Positions 33,797 to 42,675 of a DNA stretch of 64,000 bases are shown piece by piece. The first letter of the stretch is position 1, and every line of letters begins with the position of its first letter. Under the pieces are notes generated by a model. It saw only the letters and a list, made by a program, of their open reading frames with translations. It was not told the DNA's origin and ran no database searches. This DNA is from Velthaea sp965214335 (lineage in GTDB: Bacteria; Vulcanimicrobiota; Vulcanimicrobiia; Vulcanimicrobiales; Vulcanimicrobiaceae): positions 310,001 through 374,000 of the forward strand of contig CBDCBO010000008.1 of NCBI GenBank assembly GCA_965214335.1, given 5' to 3'. A program made the position numbers and the translations under genes.

Positions 33797-35150
33797 AGAG
33801 CGCCCGAGCGCGCAGCACAATGGCCCGGGCCGGACGCAACGTCGCGTGGCCGGCAATGCCGATCGGCGCCGGATCGTGTGCGTCGAGTGCATATCGGCCG
33901 GCGATCGTGGCGAGCACGAGCGTGCCTTCCATCCGCGCAAATGCTTCGCCGATGCACAACCGTGCGCCGCCACCGAACGGAAAATAGGCGAACGGCGGCG
34001 GTGCGCTCGTCGTCCAGCGGTCGGGATCGAAGCGTAACGGATCGGCGAAGTTCGCCGGATCGCGTTGGTTGACATACGGACTGAGCAAAATTCCGTCGCC
34101 GGCGCCGATCGCGTATCCACCAAGCTCGCAATCGTCGAGCGCGCGCCGGCCGAACGCCGACGCCGGCGGATAGAGCCGCAACGCTTCGGCAAAGACGTTC
34201 GCCGTTAGCGGCAAGTGCGGTAACAGCGCTGCGCTCAGACGGCCGTGCGTTGCCGTGGCGCCCAGCACTTCCGCCGCGACACGCGCCTGCAACGCCGGCT
34301 GACGAGCGAGTTCGTACCACGCCCATGCCAGCGCGTTCGCAGTCGTTTCATGCCCCGCGAGCAACAGGGTCACGAGTTCATCGGCAACCGTCTGGGCGTC
34401 AAGCCGCGTTCCATCCGACGTGCGAGCGGCGACCAACACAGCGAGCAGCGTATCAGCGTCCCTTCCGGCGGTGGCCTGCCGTTGGATGACCTCGCCGATG
34501 ACGGTGGTCATCGCGCGGCGCGCGCGCGCCAGCCGCGCATTGGCTGGTAGCGGCAATGCGAGCCGCACGGCGTTTGCCCAGGTCGGCACGGCTTCGAGAA
34601 TCGGTCCCAGCCACGATACCGTGCGCATTGCCTCGGCCAGCGCCGCTTCGAGCGCCAGTGACGCTCGCAGTTCCGACCCAAAGAGCGCGCGGCCGACGAT
34701 CGCTAACGCTAGGCGCGTCATCGCCGTGCTGATATCGATATCCGCACCCTCGCGCCACGGCTCGACCGTCCGTAGCGTTTCATCGATCATGGCATCCGCG
34801 TACGACGCGATGCGTTCGCGGTGAAACGCGGGCTGCACCATGCGACGCTGCCGGCGATGCTGCGGTTCATCAACGGTCAGCATGCTGCGGCCGAGCAGAT
34901 CGCGCAAGATCGCCGCACCGTTGGCGCGCGTGAATGCGTGTTGGCGCGACACCAGAACCGTGCGCACGAGTTCAGGCCCCGTTACCAGATGCAGGCGCCG
35001 GCCCAAGATGCGGAACGAAGCGATCGGCCCATATTCGCGGGCCACCGCCTCAAAGTACGCCAGCGTTCCGGCGAACGAGCCGCCGCCGAAGAATCGGACG
35101 ACAGCGAAGCCCCGCGGGCCGGGCGGCGGCGCCAGCCGCGAGATCGTCAT
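33795..35150 (-). CDS. cytochrome P450
   Basis: This is a soluble heme monooxygenase of 451 residues. The I-helix oxygen-binding motif is LLAGHETTANAL, the K-helix ExxR is EALRLYPP, the meander region contains FDPDRW, and the heme cysteine lies in FPFGGGARLCIGEAFARME. All catalytic elements are intact. The TVDEPQHRRQRRMVQPAF segment in the C-helix resembles CYP102/CYP4-like bacterial P450s. The ATG at 35150 gives MTISRLAPPPGPRG, the normal proline-rich lead; longer frames upstream overlap the divergent reductase gene. No ferredoxin or reductase partner is next to it, so electron partners and substrate are unknown. Confidence 0.94.
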   Translation of the reverse strand: MTISRLAPPPGPRGFAVVRFFGGGSFAGTLAYFEAVAREYGPIASFRILGRRLHLVTGPELVRTVLVSRQHAFTRANGAAILRDLLGRSMLTVDEPQHRRQRRMVQPAFHRERIASYADAMIDETLRTVEPWREGADIDISTAMTRLALAIVGRALFGSELRASLALEAALAEAMRTVSWLGPILEAVPTWANAVRLALPLPANARLARARRAMTTVIGEVIQRQATAGRDADTLLAVLVAARTSDGTRLDAQTVADELVTLLLAGHETTANALAWAWYELARQPALQARVAAEVLGATATHGRLSAALLPHLPLTANVFAEALRLYPPASAFGRRALDDCELGGYAIGAGDGILLSPYVNQRDPANFADPLRFDPDRWTTSAPPPFAYFPFGGGARLCIGEAFARMEGTLVLATIAGRYALDAHDPAPIGIAGHATLRPARAIVLRARAL

Positions 35151-35230
35151 GGCGCCCCGTTCGACGCCGCGTAGCCGCAAGTCCGGTGCGCAGCACGATA
35201 CTTCGGCGCGAAGCGGGAATAGGTCGACGC

Positions 35231-36166
35231 ATGACAACTGCTGCACCGGCGCAGACCGCCGAAATTCCAAAACGCCGCCTCGGACGCACGGACGAAAAGG
35301 TTTCCAGCATTGGCCTGGGCGGCTTTCACATCGGATCGCCGCATCTGCCCGATAGCGACATGATCAAGCTCATTCACGCGGCGGTGGATCGGGGCATCAC
35401 GTTCCTCGATAACTGTTGGGATTACAACTCCGGCATGAGCGAACTGCGCATGGGGCGCGCGTTGTCGGTTGGCGGCTATCGCGACCGCGTGTTTCTCATG
35501 ACGAAACTCGACGGCCGCACCAAAGCTGCATTCAGCGAACAACTCGAAGAGTCACTGGCCCGGCTGCTGACCGATCGGCTCGACTTAGTTCAATTTCACG
35601 AAAATATTCGGCCTGACGATGCGGATCGGATTTTCGCTCCCGGCGGCGCGTTCGAAGCGGCGATGGCCGCGAAGCAAGCCGGCAAAGTGCGGTTCATCGG
35701 ATTCACGGGGCATAAGGATCCGCAGTATCATTTGCACATGATCGAGCTTGCAACCAAGGCCGGCTTTACGTTCGACACCGTGCAGATGCCGCTCAACGTG
35801 TTCGACGCGCACTTCAACAGCTTCGAGAAGCTTGTAATTCCGGTTGCGGTGAAGCTCGATATGGGCATTCTCGCGATGAAGACCTTCGGTGATGCGAACT
35901 TGCTCGAAGCCGGGGTTGTGGATCCGATCGATATGCTGCACTACGGCTTAAACTTACCGACGAGCGTCGTGATCACCGGAATCGATAGTCCGAAGATTCT
36001 CGATCAAGCCGTTACCGCAGCTACCACGTACCAACCGCTGAGTGCCGAAAAAGTTAGCGCGATTCTGGCCAAAAGCGCCGACCTCGCCCGCGACGGTTCC
36101 TACGAGCGCTACAAGACTTCGCACTTTTTCGACGGTACGTTGCAGAACCCGAGTTGGCTCGGTTAA
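35231..36166 (+). CDS. aldo/keto reductase
   Basis: The 311-residue protein has the AKR barrel motifs with a full catalytic tetrad by position: Asp60 and Tyr65 in FLDNCWDYNSG, Lys92 in LMTKLDG, and His123 in LVQFHEN. The VRFIGFTGHKDP segment is shared with the two AKR genes at 47.3 and 48.4 kb, so all three belong to one subfamily. The ATG at 35231 gives MTTAAPAQTAEIPKRRLGRT. It starts 80 bases from the divergent P450 start. The C-terminal half contains SGVVITGID-like residues (TSVVITGID). Substrate is unknown; NADPH use is expected from the family. Confidence 0.92.
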   Translation: MTTAAPAQTAEIPKRRLGRTDEKVSSIGLGGFHIGSPHLPDSDMIKLIHAAVDRGITFLDNCWDYNSGMSELRMGRALSVGGYRDRVFLMTKLDGRTKAAFSEQLEESLARLLTDRLDLVQFHENIRPDDADRIFAPGGAFEAAMAAKQAGKVRFIGFTGHKDPQYHLHMIELATKAGFTFDTVQMPLNVFDAHFNSFEKLVIPVAVKLDMGILAMKTFGDANLLEAGVVDPIDMLHYGLNLPTSVVITGIDSPKILDQAVTAATTYQPLSAEKVSAILAKSADLARDGSYERYKTSHFFDGTLQNPSWLG

Positions 36167-36241
36167 CGGCCGGCTCAGCAATTCGTTGACGGCATGCGCC
36201 GCTTCTTTGAGATCTCGATGCGAACCGCCGATCGTGTTTGA

Positions 36242-37145
36242 GTGTTGAAAGCGCTACTGGCGTTATGCGCGATAGCCCTTGCAGCGCAGGTATCGCCGGA
36301 TCCGGCGCCGTTGCCCGTCCCGTCGTCAGCGCCGACTCGTATGCCGGCGGCGGGTCAAATCGTACGACGAGCTCGAGCTGCCATTCGCAACCGTTCCACC
36401 GGCGAACGTGGACGCCGCGTTCGCGCAGGCCGCTGCTCACCATTAGGACGTCAGCTCCGCCCGCGCCAATGCGGCAAGCGACGATCCCAAGCGTCAGGCC
36501 GACGGCACGTCGCTACTCAGTAGCGGAATCGCGCGTCATATCACCTATGCCGGCAAACGGTTTCGTATCGACGAGCTCAACACCAGCATGTCCACGTTGC
36601 AGCAATGCGACACCGGCTTCGACTACGCGCTCGATCTCGCCCGACACACATTCACAGCTGCAAAGCTCAATCCCGTAGCACTGGCGTATGCGCTAGGTTT
36701 GAGGATCACGGTCACGCCGTCCAATGACCGGCCTGCCTCGGGCGCTGCAATCTTCACCGGCACGGCCGACTCCGACGGCAGCTATCGGCTCGCAATCACC
36801 TACTTAGGATCGGCTTTCAGCGGTACCCCTGCCGCTAAGGCGGCGGTCGATATGTACCATTATTCTTACGCCGTTCCGATCGCTCAAAGCAGTTGTCCGA
36901 TCGAAAGCGATTTTTTCGAAGGTCGACCGGAGGCGGCCACAAGCGCTATACGGGCAATGTTCCAAGCGTTGAATGCCAAGGTCGACGAACATCTTGCTGC
37001 CAGCCCAGCCGCTGTACCGTCGCAAACGGTTTACGATTTGGCATTTCCAGGCCGGCAGCTTGGCATCATCATACGCCTGCACGTGCGGCCCGTCGCGATC
37101 GGAGATCCGGCGCTGGACGTGCCGGCGAGCTTCCGCAAGAACTAA
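36242..37145 (+). pseudogene. secreted hypothetical protein gene, disrupted
   Basis: A signal-peptide-like start (MLKALLALCAIALAAQVSPD, TTG at 36242) runs about 35 codons and then loses its frame. The following protein continues in another frame from about 36360 (YDELELPFATVPPANVDAAF), meets a TAG at 36444, and stays open to a TAA at 37143, including HITYAGKRFRIDELN and STLQQCDTGFDYALDLARH. The continuity of sensible protein on both sides of two lesions points to one gene of about 300 codons with a frameshift and a nonsense codon. An alternative is that only the 185-codon part from the ATG at 36588 is translated. The family is not recognised. Its stop overlaps that of pdxT. Confidence 0.6.
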
Positions 37146-37762
37146 GCTTCAAGAGCGGATACTTCGGCAGTCGGCGCGTCTCTCGACTCCGCGACCATCG
37201 CTGCAAAATAGGCGTGAACGCGTGGGTCCGCCGTTAGCTCCGGGTGAAACGCGGTTGCCATCACGTTGCCCTCGCGCACAAACACACCATGGCCGGCATG
37301 CGTTGCTAAAATCTCGACGGCCGGACCGGCGCGCTCGATCCACGGCGCGCGGATGAAGATCGCGGGAAACGGCGTGGCGCCGAGCACCGGAATGTCGAGC
37401 GCGACTTCTTCGGAGGCGATCTGACGGCCAAACGCATTACGCCGAACCGTGATGTCGATGAGATCGAGCGTTTCTTGTTCGAGCCCCGCAACATCCCGGG
37501 CGGCAACGATCATGCCCATGCAGGTGCCCCACAGCGGCATACCGGCCCGCACCCGGGCTTGAATCGGCGCGACGAGACCGAAGCGATTCAAGAGCCGGAT
37601 CACGGTGGTCGATTCGCCGCCCGGGATGATGAGCGCATCGACCGTTGCAAGTTGGGCTGCGGTTTTTACTTCGAGCGCCCGAGTGCCCCCGGCTTCGAGG
37701 GCATGCACGTGCTCGATGACGTCGCCCTGTAAGCCCAGGACGCCGACCACCGGGGCGGCCAC
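37142..37762 (-). CDS. pdxT: pyridoxal 5'-phosphate synthase glutaminase subunit PdxT
   Basis: PdxT hydrolyses glutamine and passes ammonia to PdxS in the ribose-5-phosphate route to PLP. It has the N-terminal VVGVLGLQGDVIEHV, the IIPGGEST motif, the nucleophile elbow LWGTCMGMIVAA with Cys81, and the C-terminal His-Glu of TAFHPELT. The start is a GTG at 37762, 10 bases after the pdxS stop. Longer frames overlap pdxS. The length of 206 residues is normal. It is translated with pdxS. At the other end its stop codon overlaps that of a disrupted gene on the opposite strand. Confidence 0.95.
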   Translation of the reverse strand: MAAPVVGVLGLQGDVIEHVHALEAGGTRALEVKTAAQLATVDALIIPGGESTTVIRLLNRFGLVAPIQARVRAGMPLWGTCMGMIVAARDVAGLEQETLDLIDITVRRNAFGRQIASEEVALDIPVLGATPFPAIFIRAPWIERAGPAVEILATHAGHGVFVREGNVMATAFHPELTADPRVHAYFAAMVAESRDAPTAEVSALEA

Positions 37763-37772
37763 GCCGGTTTGG

Positions 37773-38675
37773 CTAACGGCCGCGCTGTGCCAGCAGCTGG
37801 TGCTCGGCGAGTTGACGGATATCGAGTCCATCCATCGCCTTGGCTTCCTCGGGAATCGAACTATGGGCGGCCAGCACGACGGCCGGGTCGTTCCAGTGGG
37901 TCGTAGCATCAACGATCGCTTTGGCGAACGCTTTCGGATCGGTCGACTTAAAGATGCCGCTGCCGACGAATACGCCTTCCGCGCCCATCGCCATCATCAG
38001 CGCCGCATCGGCCGGGGTTGCGACACCGCCGGCGCAAAATAGGACCACCGGCAGCTTTTTGTGTTCGGCGACGTACTGGACGAGATCGAGCGGCGCGCCC
38101 AGGTCGCGCGCCCGCGTCACCAGTTCTTCTTTAGGAACGGCCGACAATTCGGCGATCGCGTCGCGGATCGCGCGCATATGCCGCACCGCCTCGACGATGT
38201 TTCCGCTGCCCGCTTCGCCCTTGCTGCGGATCATCGCGGCGCCTTCGGCGATCCGCCGCAACGCTTCGCCCAGATCCTTGGCGCCGCACACATACGGCAC
38301 GGCGTAGGCGAGTTTGTCGAGATGGTACTTGTCGTCGGCCGGAGTCAACACTTCAGACTCGTCGATATAATCGACGCCGAGCGCCTCGAGCTGGCGCGCC
38401 TCGCCCATATGTCCGATGCGCACCTTCGCCATCACCGGAATGGTCACGGCGTCCATAACGCGCTTGATCAACGCCGGATGGCTCATCCGGGCCACGCCGC
38501 CCTCACGCCGGATATCAGCCGGAATTTTCTCGAGCGCCATGACCGCGACCGCACCAGCCTCTTGGGCAACCACCGCTTGCTCCGGAGTGACCACGTCCAT
38601 GATGACGCCGCCCTTGAGCATTTGCGCAAGACCACGCTTGACGGTCACGGTTCCGAGCTGCTTTTCCACGTTCAT
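37773..38675 (-). CDS. pdxS: pyridoxal 5'-phosphate synthase subunit PdxS
   Basis: PdxS is the TIM-barrel synthase that condenses ribose-5-phosphate, glyceraldehyde-3-phosphate and ammonia to PLP. The family motifs are intact: KGGVIMDV with the first catalytic aspartate, VMALEKIPADIR, IPVMAKVRIGH with the Schiff-base lysine (Lys84), IRSKGEAGSGN with the second lysine, and FCAGGVATPADAALMM. The ATG at 38675 gives MNVEKQLGTVTVKRGLAQML, matching the family; the frame upstream of it does not. Length is 300 residues. It forms an operon with pdxT. Regulation is not obvious from the about 110 bases upstream. Confidence 0.97.
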   Translation of the reverse strand: MNVEKQLGTVTVKRGLAQMLKGGVIMDVVTPEQAVVAQEAGAVAVMALEKIPADIRREGGVARMSHPALIKRVMDAVTIPVMAKVRIGHMGEARQLEALGVDYIDESEVLTPADDKYHLDKLAYAVPYVCGAKDLGEALRRIAEGAAMIRSKGEAGSGNIVEAVRHMRAIRDAIAELSAVPKEELVTRARDLGAPLDLVQYVAEHKKLPVVLFCAGGVATPADAALMMAMGAEGVFVGSGIFKSTDPKAFAKAIVDATTHWNDPAVVLAAHSSIPEEAKAMDGLDIRQLAEHQLLAQRGR

Positions 38676-38788
38676 CCTCGCTTGTATCGGTCGCTGCGCC
38701 CCACGATCCGAGCGGCGCAGCACCGGGGAGTTGCCGACGTTCCTATCATACCCCGTTCGGCTATGCGAACATTAGACACAATACGGGC

Positions 38789-39283
38789 TCAACGCGTTTG
38801 CGCCGGTGCCGGAGTCGGCTCAGGGGTCACCGGCGGAATGCCTTGTGGATAGCCGTTGGTATCGGGCGGCTCGGTGTCGATTTCCTCAGGCGCGTGCGAA
38901 GCGATCGGCAGCGGCAACGGTGGCGACGTGTAAGCCGGCCCCGGCACGGCGGTCGCGCGAACCGGTTCCGCCGTCGGCGGAGCGACGGTCGGATTTGCCG
39001 TCGGCACGGGCCGTGGCGTCGGTTTGGGCGTGGCGCGCGGGTCGGGAAATGCCGGATCGGTCGCGACGCTGACAACCTGTTCGCGCTTCCAATTTCGCGC
39101 TTCGCCCGTATCGTCGCTGGCTTGCGGGACCGGGGTCAGGATTGGTCCGGCGACCGTGCTGCGCTGCTCGGTGGCCTGGCGTAAGACGCTGTCGCCGAGC
39201 CGCTGGCCGACGGCGATTGCCACCAACAGCAGCAGCGCCCCGCCGATGAGCAACAGCGACGTCCGCGGCCGGCGGCTATGCAT
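38789..39283 (-). CDS. proline-rich membrane-anchored hypothetical protein
   Basis: The 164-residue protein has one N-terminal membrane segment (SLLLIGGALLLLVAIAVG, residues 9-26) after a short basic start, then a long low-complexity tail rich in Pro, Thr and Ala (for example PKPTPRPVPTANPTVAPP). No folded domain is evident. Such proteins often extend through the periplasm, but the function is unknown. Its ATG lies inside the end of the GalT-like gene (8-base overlap), suggesting it is the last gene of the operon that starts with the glycosidase. It has no similarity to TonB beyond the Pro-rich spacer, though a TonB-like reading cannot be excluded. Confidence 0.6.
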   Translation of the reverse strand: MHSRRPRTSLLLIGGALLLLVAIAVGQRLGDSVLRQATEQRSTVAGPILTPVPQASDDTGEARNWKREQVVSVATDPAFPDPRATPKPTPRPVPTANPTVAPPTAEPVRATAVPGPAYTSPPLPLPIASHAPEEIDTEPPDTNGYPQGIPPVTPEPTPAPAQTR

Positions 39284-40181
39284 GCGCGGCGGTTCCGGCC
39301 CGTAGCACCGCGGCGGCCGCCTCGGGCGTGCGGCTCACCAAGTAGCCTCCGCTGCTCAATTCGAATCCGCCAAAATTTTCGCGCCGAGGGACAACTTCGA
39401 TCTCCCAATGCATGAGCGTCCGGGCGCGCGCGTCTTGCGGCGCCGATTGCACGACGATGTTGAACGGGAACCGTTCGCCGAGTACCGCCGCAAGCCGCTT
39501 CATGATCTGCCTCAACGCCTGCGCCAGCTCGCGCAGGAACAGGTCGCTGCCGTCGCTCAAGCGCGAGGCATGCCGCACCGGAGCGAGATGGACCTCGAAC
39601 GCCGTGCGCGACCCGTCCGGAACGTATGCGGCAATCTCAGCGGTGCGCAGAACGACGCGCTCGGGTGCCGCGGCCACGGTCGCGCAGATCGGGCACGCGC
39701 CGGTTAACCGGCCGACGCGCGCGGCCAGCGCGTCCGGAAGCGTCCGCAGCGTCAGCACTTGAGTGTGCGGATGGCGCAGTGACGCGCCCGCCGGCGCGCC
39801 CGAATTCTTGAAGATCGAAACGAACGCGTAGCCGTCGGCATAGCCGGCGCGTTCGCGGGCGCGGTACACCTGCAGCACACGTTCGATCACCGTCGCGTCG
39901 AGTGTGCTCCAATCCGCATCGTGGTCGCGCATGTCGATGATGACTTCATGCCGGCCGGCCGGCTCCACGACCGCCGGATACAGATTGGCAACGACCCGGC
40001 TTTCCCAGTGCATACCGGGATCGGCGGTCAGTAGCGCGCCGGTGAGGCGTTCGTTTCCAGGGCAAAACGGGCACTGAATAACCGCGCCGCCGCTGTCGCT
40101 TGGGCGATGTGCTCGACTCGGACCGTAGAGCGAATACGTGCCCCGAACGGGGTCGGTGCGAATACACTCATCACCGGTCAT
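39276..40181 (-). CDS. GalT-like nucleotidyltransferase (HIT superfamily)
   Basis: The protein belongs to the galactose-1-phosphate uridylyltransferase family of the HIT superfamily. It has zinc cysteines Cys37 and Cys40 (CPFCPGNE) and a second CxxC (CPIC) at residues 163-166. The catalytic HPHTQ motif at residues 137-141 carries His139 as the likely nucleophile and Gln141. The NLYPA region and the C-terminal LMHWEIEVVPR segment match. The 301-residue length is short compared with classical GalT (about 350). Its ATG overlaps the stop of the glycosidase gene (ATGA). It probably handles a sugar-1-phosphate coming from the glycan pathway, but substrate specificity is inferred only. Confidence 0.82.
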   Translation of the reverse strand: MTGDECIRTDPVRGTYSLYGPSRAHRPSDSGGAVIQCPFCPGNERLTGALLTADPGMHWESRVVANLYPAVVEPAGRHEVIIDMRDHDADWSTLDATVIERVLQVYRARERAGYADGYAFVSIFKNSGAPAGASLRHPHTQVLTLRTLPDALAARVGRLTGACPICATVAAAPERVVLRTAEIAAYVPDGSRTAFEVHLAPVRHASRLSDGSDLFLRELAQALRQIMKRLAAVLGERFPFNIVVQSAPQDARARTLMHWEIEVVPRRENFGGFELSSGGYLVSRTPEAAAAVLRAGTAAHA

Positions 40182-42616
40182 GCCGGCGCGGCAACCGGCG
40201 CATCGGCCGGCGCCGGCATCGCATCGACGAGTTGCGGCTCGCCGGCCAGCACGACTTCGGTCAGCGCACCGGGCGCCAGCGTCCGGCGCACGGTCTTGCC
40301 GCGAAATTCAAGCGAGACATGGCGCGTTCGATCCTCCATATTACAGAGAAACGCGCGCACGCCATGGGGATCCTCAAAGGCAACCGCGCCGACGTCGACC
40401 GGTGAGGTCGTCACCTCATCGCTGACGTCGTTTCCGGCAAAAAAAACGCGATACGGTTCGTCGGCGGATGCCAGGACCATGTCGCCGACGATCCGGTGTG
40501 CGGCGGCATCGATGACGTAGCTGTGGCGCCGGCCGCCCCAGTGCACGCGGACCGCCGCCGTCCATTGCCAGTGCGGCGGTAACAAGGGCGCCAGGTGCAG
40601 CCGGCCGGCGGTCCGGTAACCGTCGAGTCCGCACACCGTTTCGGCCACGGCCCACAAGTATTTCGCGCCGGTCCAAGGCGATAGATACATGCCGCGATTG
40701 GTGAGCGAACCACCGTCGAACCATTCGCCGAATTGCCCGGGAACGGTGTTGCGCGGCGCACCGGCTTCCATCGTCGCGTACACGGTTTCCAGCCACTGCG
40801 CGGCATCGCTTACAAAACCGTTACGGGCCAGCGCGACCACAAACCACAACGTGAGATCGGGCCACACGCCGCCCAGCAAGCCGAATCCATGCGACGGGAA
40901 ATACCACGAGTCGGCCGTGGAAATCGTGCGCAAGCCGACGGGCGTGGTGAAGTCCGCGCCGAGCAGCCGGCGCAGAATCGCTTGCCGCTGCTCGGGCGCC
41001 GCCACGTTGAAGAGCACCGGAAACACTTCGTCGGCGGTGAAGTTATCCTGGTAATTTTGCTCGTTGTCGTAATTGAGCACGAAGGCCGCGCTGTCATGGT
41101 TGAACAGCTTGGCCATCATCGCTTCGCGCAGCGCCGTTGCTTGACGTGAATAGCGCTCCCACGCGACTCGATCGTCGACGAGTGCGGCGAGCATCGCTGC
41201 CGCTTCGATCGCGAAGTACGCTTCAGCGTTGATCTCGGTGACCGCGCCGTCGAGTGTGTAGTACGGTATGATGTTGCGCCATGAGGTGATGCCGAACATG
41301 TCGACGCCGGCCGCCTTACAAAAGACCAGACCGTTGGCGTCGCGCTGCGACAACAAATAGTCGGTGATCTTGCAAACCAGTGGAAATACGCTCTTGAGCC
41401 ATTCATCATCGAGCGTGGCGTTATAGTGATGCAAGATCGCAATGATGTGCAAGGGCGTGTCGTCATTGATATTGAGTTCGTAGCTGGTCTTGAATCCGTT
41501 GACGCCCCGTACGTACTCGACGATCTGACCGCTCGGCTCGACGAAACGATTGAATAAATCGATTGCGTCACGGCTGAACTGCGGCAACAAGTAGTCGTAT
41601 CCGTGAACGAACCACGACGTATCACGCGACACCAGGATGTCGGACGGCGGCGAGTTGGTGGAACCCCAACCCTGCGGGTATTCTTTGATGACCCGCAACA
41701 TGTTGCACTTGGCCCAGACGACGCCGCGGTTGATAACCGGCGAAGGCGTCATGAGCCGGGCGTCGTTGAGGCGTCCGGCATAATACCGATGTGTTTCGTG
41801 CAGCGCCGTTTCGTCGTGCAGCAGTTGCTCGAACGCGGGCTTCGAGCGGGCGTCACCGTCTTTGTGGAACACGACCGCGATGCGCAAACGCTCGCGCGCG
41901 CCCGACGCAATCGCGATGCGGTACTCGAGCGCGCCGAAAATTCTCCGGTTTACGAATTCGGCCAGCCGCGGCGTGACTTCATCGAGGTTCGCATCGGCCA
42001 GGAGCTGCCCATCTTCAATCGCTTTTACCAGTGTCTGCTCGCGCAACGCGACCACGACGGCGCTCGGAGCGCGCGAGCCGCCCCACCAGCGTGAATAACC
42101 CGATTCTTCGCCGAACGAGCGGATATACGGACCGGCGACGGAGGCCCGCACTTCTTTCTCCGGCTCACCGTAAAACCGCTGACCGATCAGCAGCGCCCAG
42201 GGAAACACCCGAACGTATTGCGTTTGCGCGTCACCGTTATACAGATTGATGTCGATGACGAAGCTCACGACGCGGTCGTGCCGGGGTCCATGCGGAACGT
42301 AAAACGTCTCAGTAACGCTAACGGTATCGTACAGCGTGAACTCACTAATTTGCGCGTAGGGCAGAAATGTGAAATCGCGCGTTATTTGATGCGGTAGCAA
42401 CGTCGGCCGGTCGCCGATGCGGTAGGCGATTTGGTGCGACCCGAAGATGATCTGATCGGTGTCGGCGTCCCACAGTCCGCGAATGCCGCCTTTGGGCGTC
42501 GAGGTGACGAAGGTCTTGAAGTTTCCCAGTGTGAGCCCGAACGGCGTTTGCTCCTCGGACAAGACATACGCACTGTATTCGTTGTGCTGCGCGTCGTAGC
42601 TGGGACCCATGGGCAA
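40178..42616 (-). CDS. six-hairpin glycosidase (amylo-alpha-1,6-glucosidase-like)
   Basis: This is an 812-residue enzyme of the alpha/alpha6-barrel glycosidase group. An N-terminal beta-sandwich domain (about 1-270) is followed by the barrel (about 300-690), with family-like segments DTSWFVHGYDYLLPQF, NINDDTPLHIIAILH, DGAVTEINAEAYFAIEA and FPSHGFGLLGGVWPDLT, plus a C-terminal beta domain. The acidic residues in NDDTP and TEINAE are candidate catalytic residues; I cannot assign them with certainty. Debranching enzymes and GH15/GH94-type proteins share this fold, so the exact bond cleaved (or phosphorylysed) is open. No signal peptide is visible, so a cytoplasmic role is likely. It is the first gene of an operon with a GalT-like gene. 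Confidence 0.75.
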   Translation of the reverse strand: MPMGPSYDAQHNEYSAYVLSEEQTPFGLTLGNFKTFVTSTPKGGIRGLWDADTDQIIFGSHQIAYRIGDRPTLLPHQITRDFTFLPYAQISEFTLYDTVSVTETFYVPHGPRHDRVVSFVIDINLYNGDAQTQYVRVFPWALLIGQRFYGEPEKEVRASVAGPYIRSFGEESGYSRWWGGSRAPSAVVVALREQTLVKAIEDGQLLADANLDEVTPRLAEFVNRRIFGALEYRIAIASGARERLRIAVVFHKDGDARSKPAFEQLLHDETALHETHRYYAGRLNDARLMTPSPVINRGVVWAKCNMLRVIKEYPQGWGSTNSPPSDILVSRDTSWFVHGYDYLLPQFSRDAIDLFNRFVEPSGQIVEYVRGVNGFKTSYELNINDDTPLHIIAILHHYNATLDDEWLKSVFPLVCKITDYLLSQRDANGLVFCKAAGVDMFGITSWRNIIPYYTLDGAVTEINAEAYFAIEAAAMLAALVDDRVAWERYSRQATALREAMMAKLFNHDSAAFVLNYDNEQNYQDNFTADEVFPVLFNVAAPEQRQAILRRLLGADFTTPVGLRTISTADSWYFPSHGFGLLGGVWPDLTLWFVVALARNGFVSDAAQWLETVYATMEAGAPRNTVPGQFGEWFDGGSLTNRGMYLSPWTGAKYLWAVAETVCGLDGYRTAGRLHLAPLLPPHWQWTAAVRVHWGGRRHSYVIDAAAHRIVGDMVLASADEPYRVFFAGNDVSDEVTTSPVDVGAVAFEDPHGVRAFLCNMEDRTRHVSLEFRGKTVRRTLAPGALTEVVLAGEPQLVDAMPAPADAPVAAPA

Positions 42617-42675
42617 ACCATTCGCGCTGCGGCAGCGAATGAATCCTTCCTCATCCCGCGTAAGAGCTTCGAATC

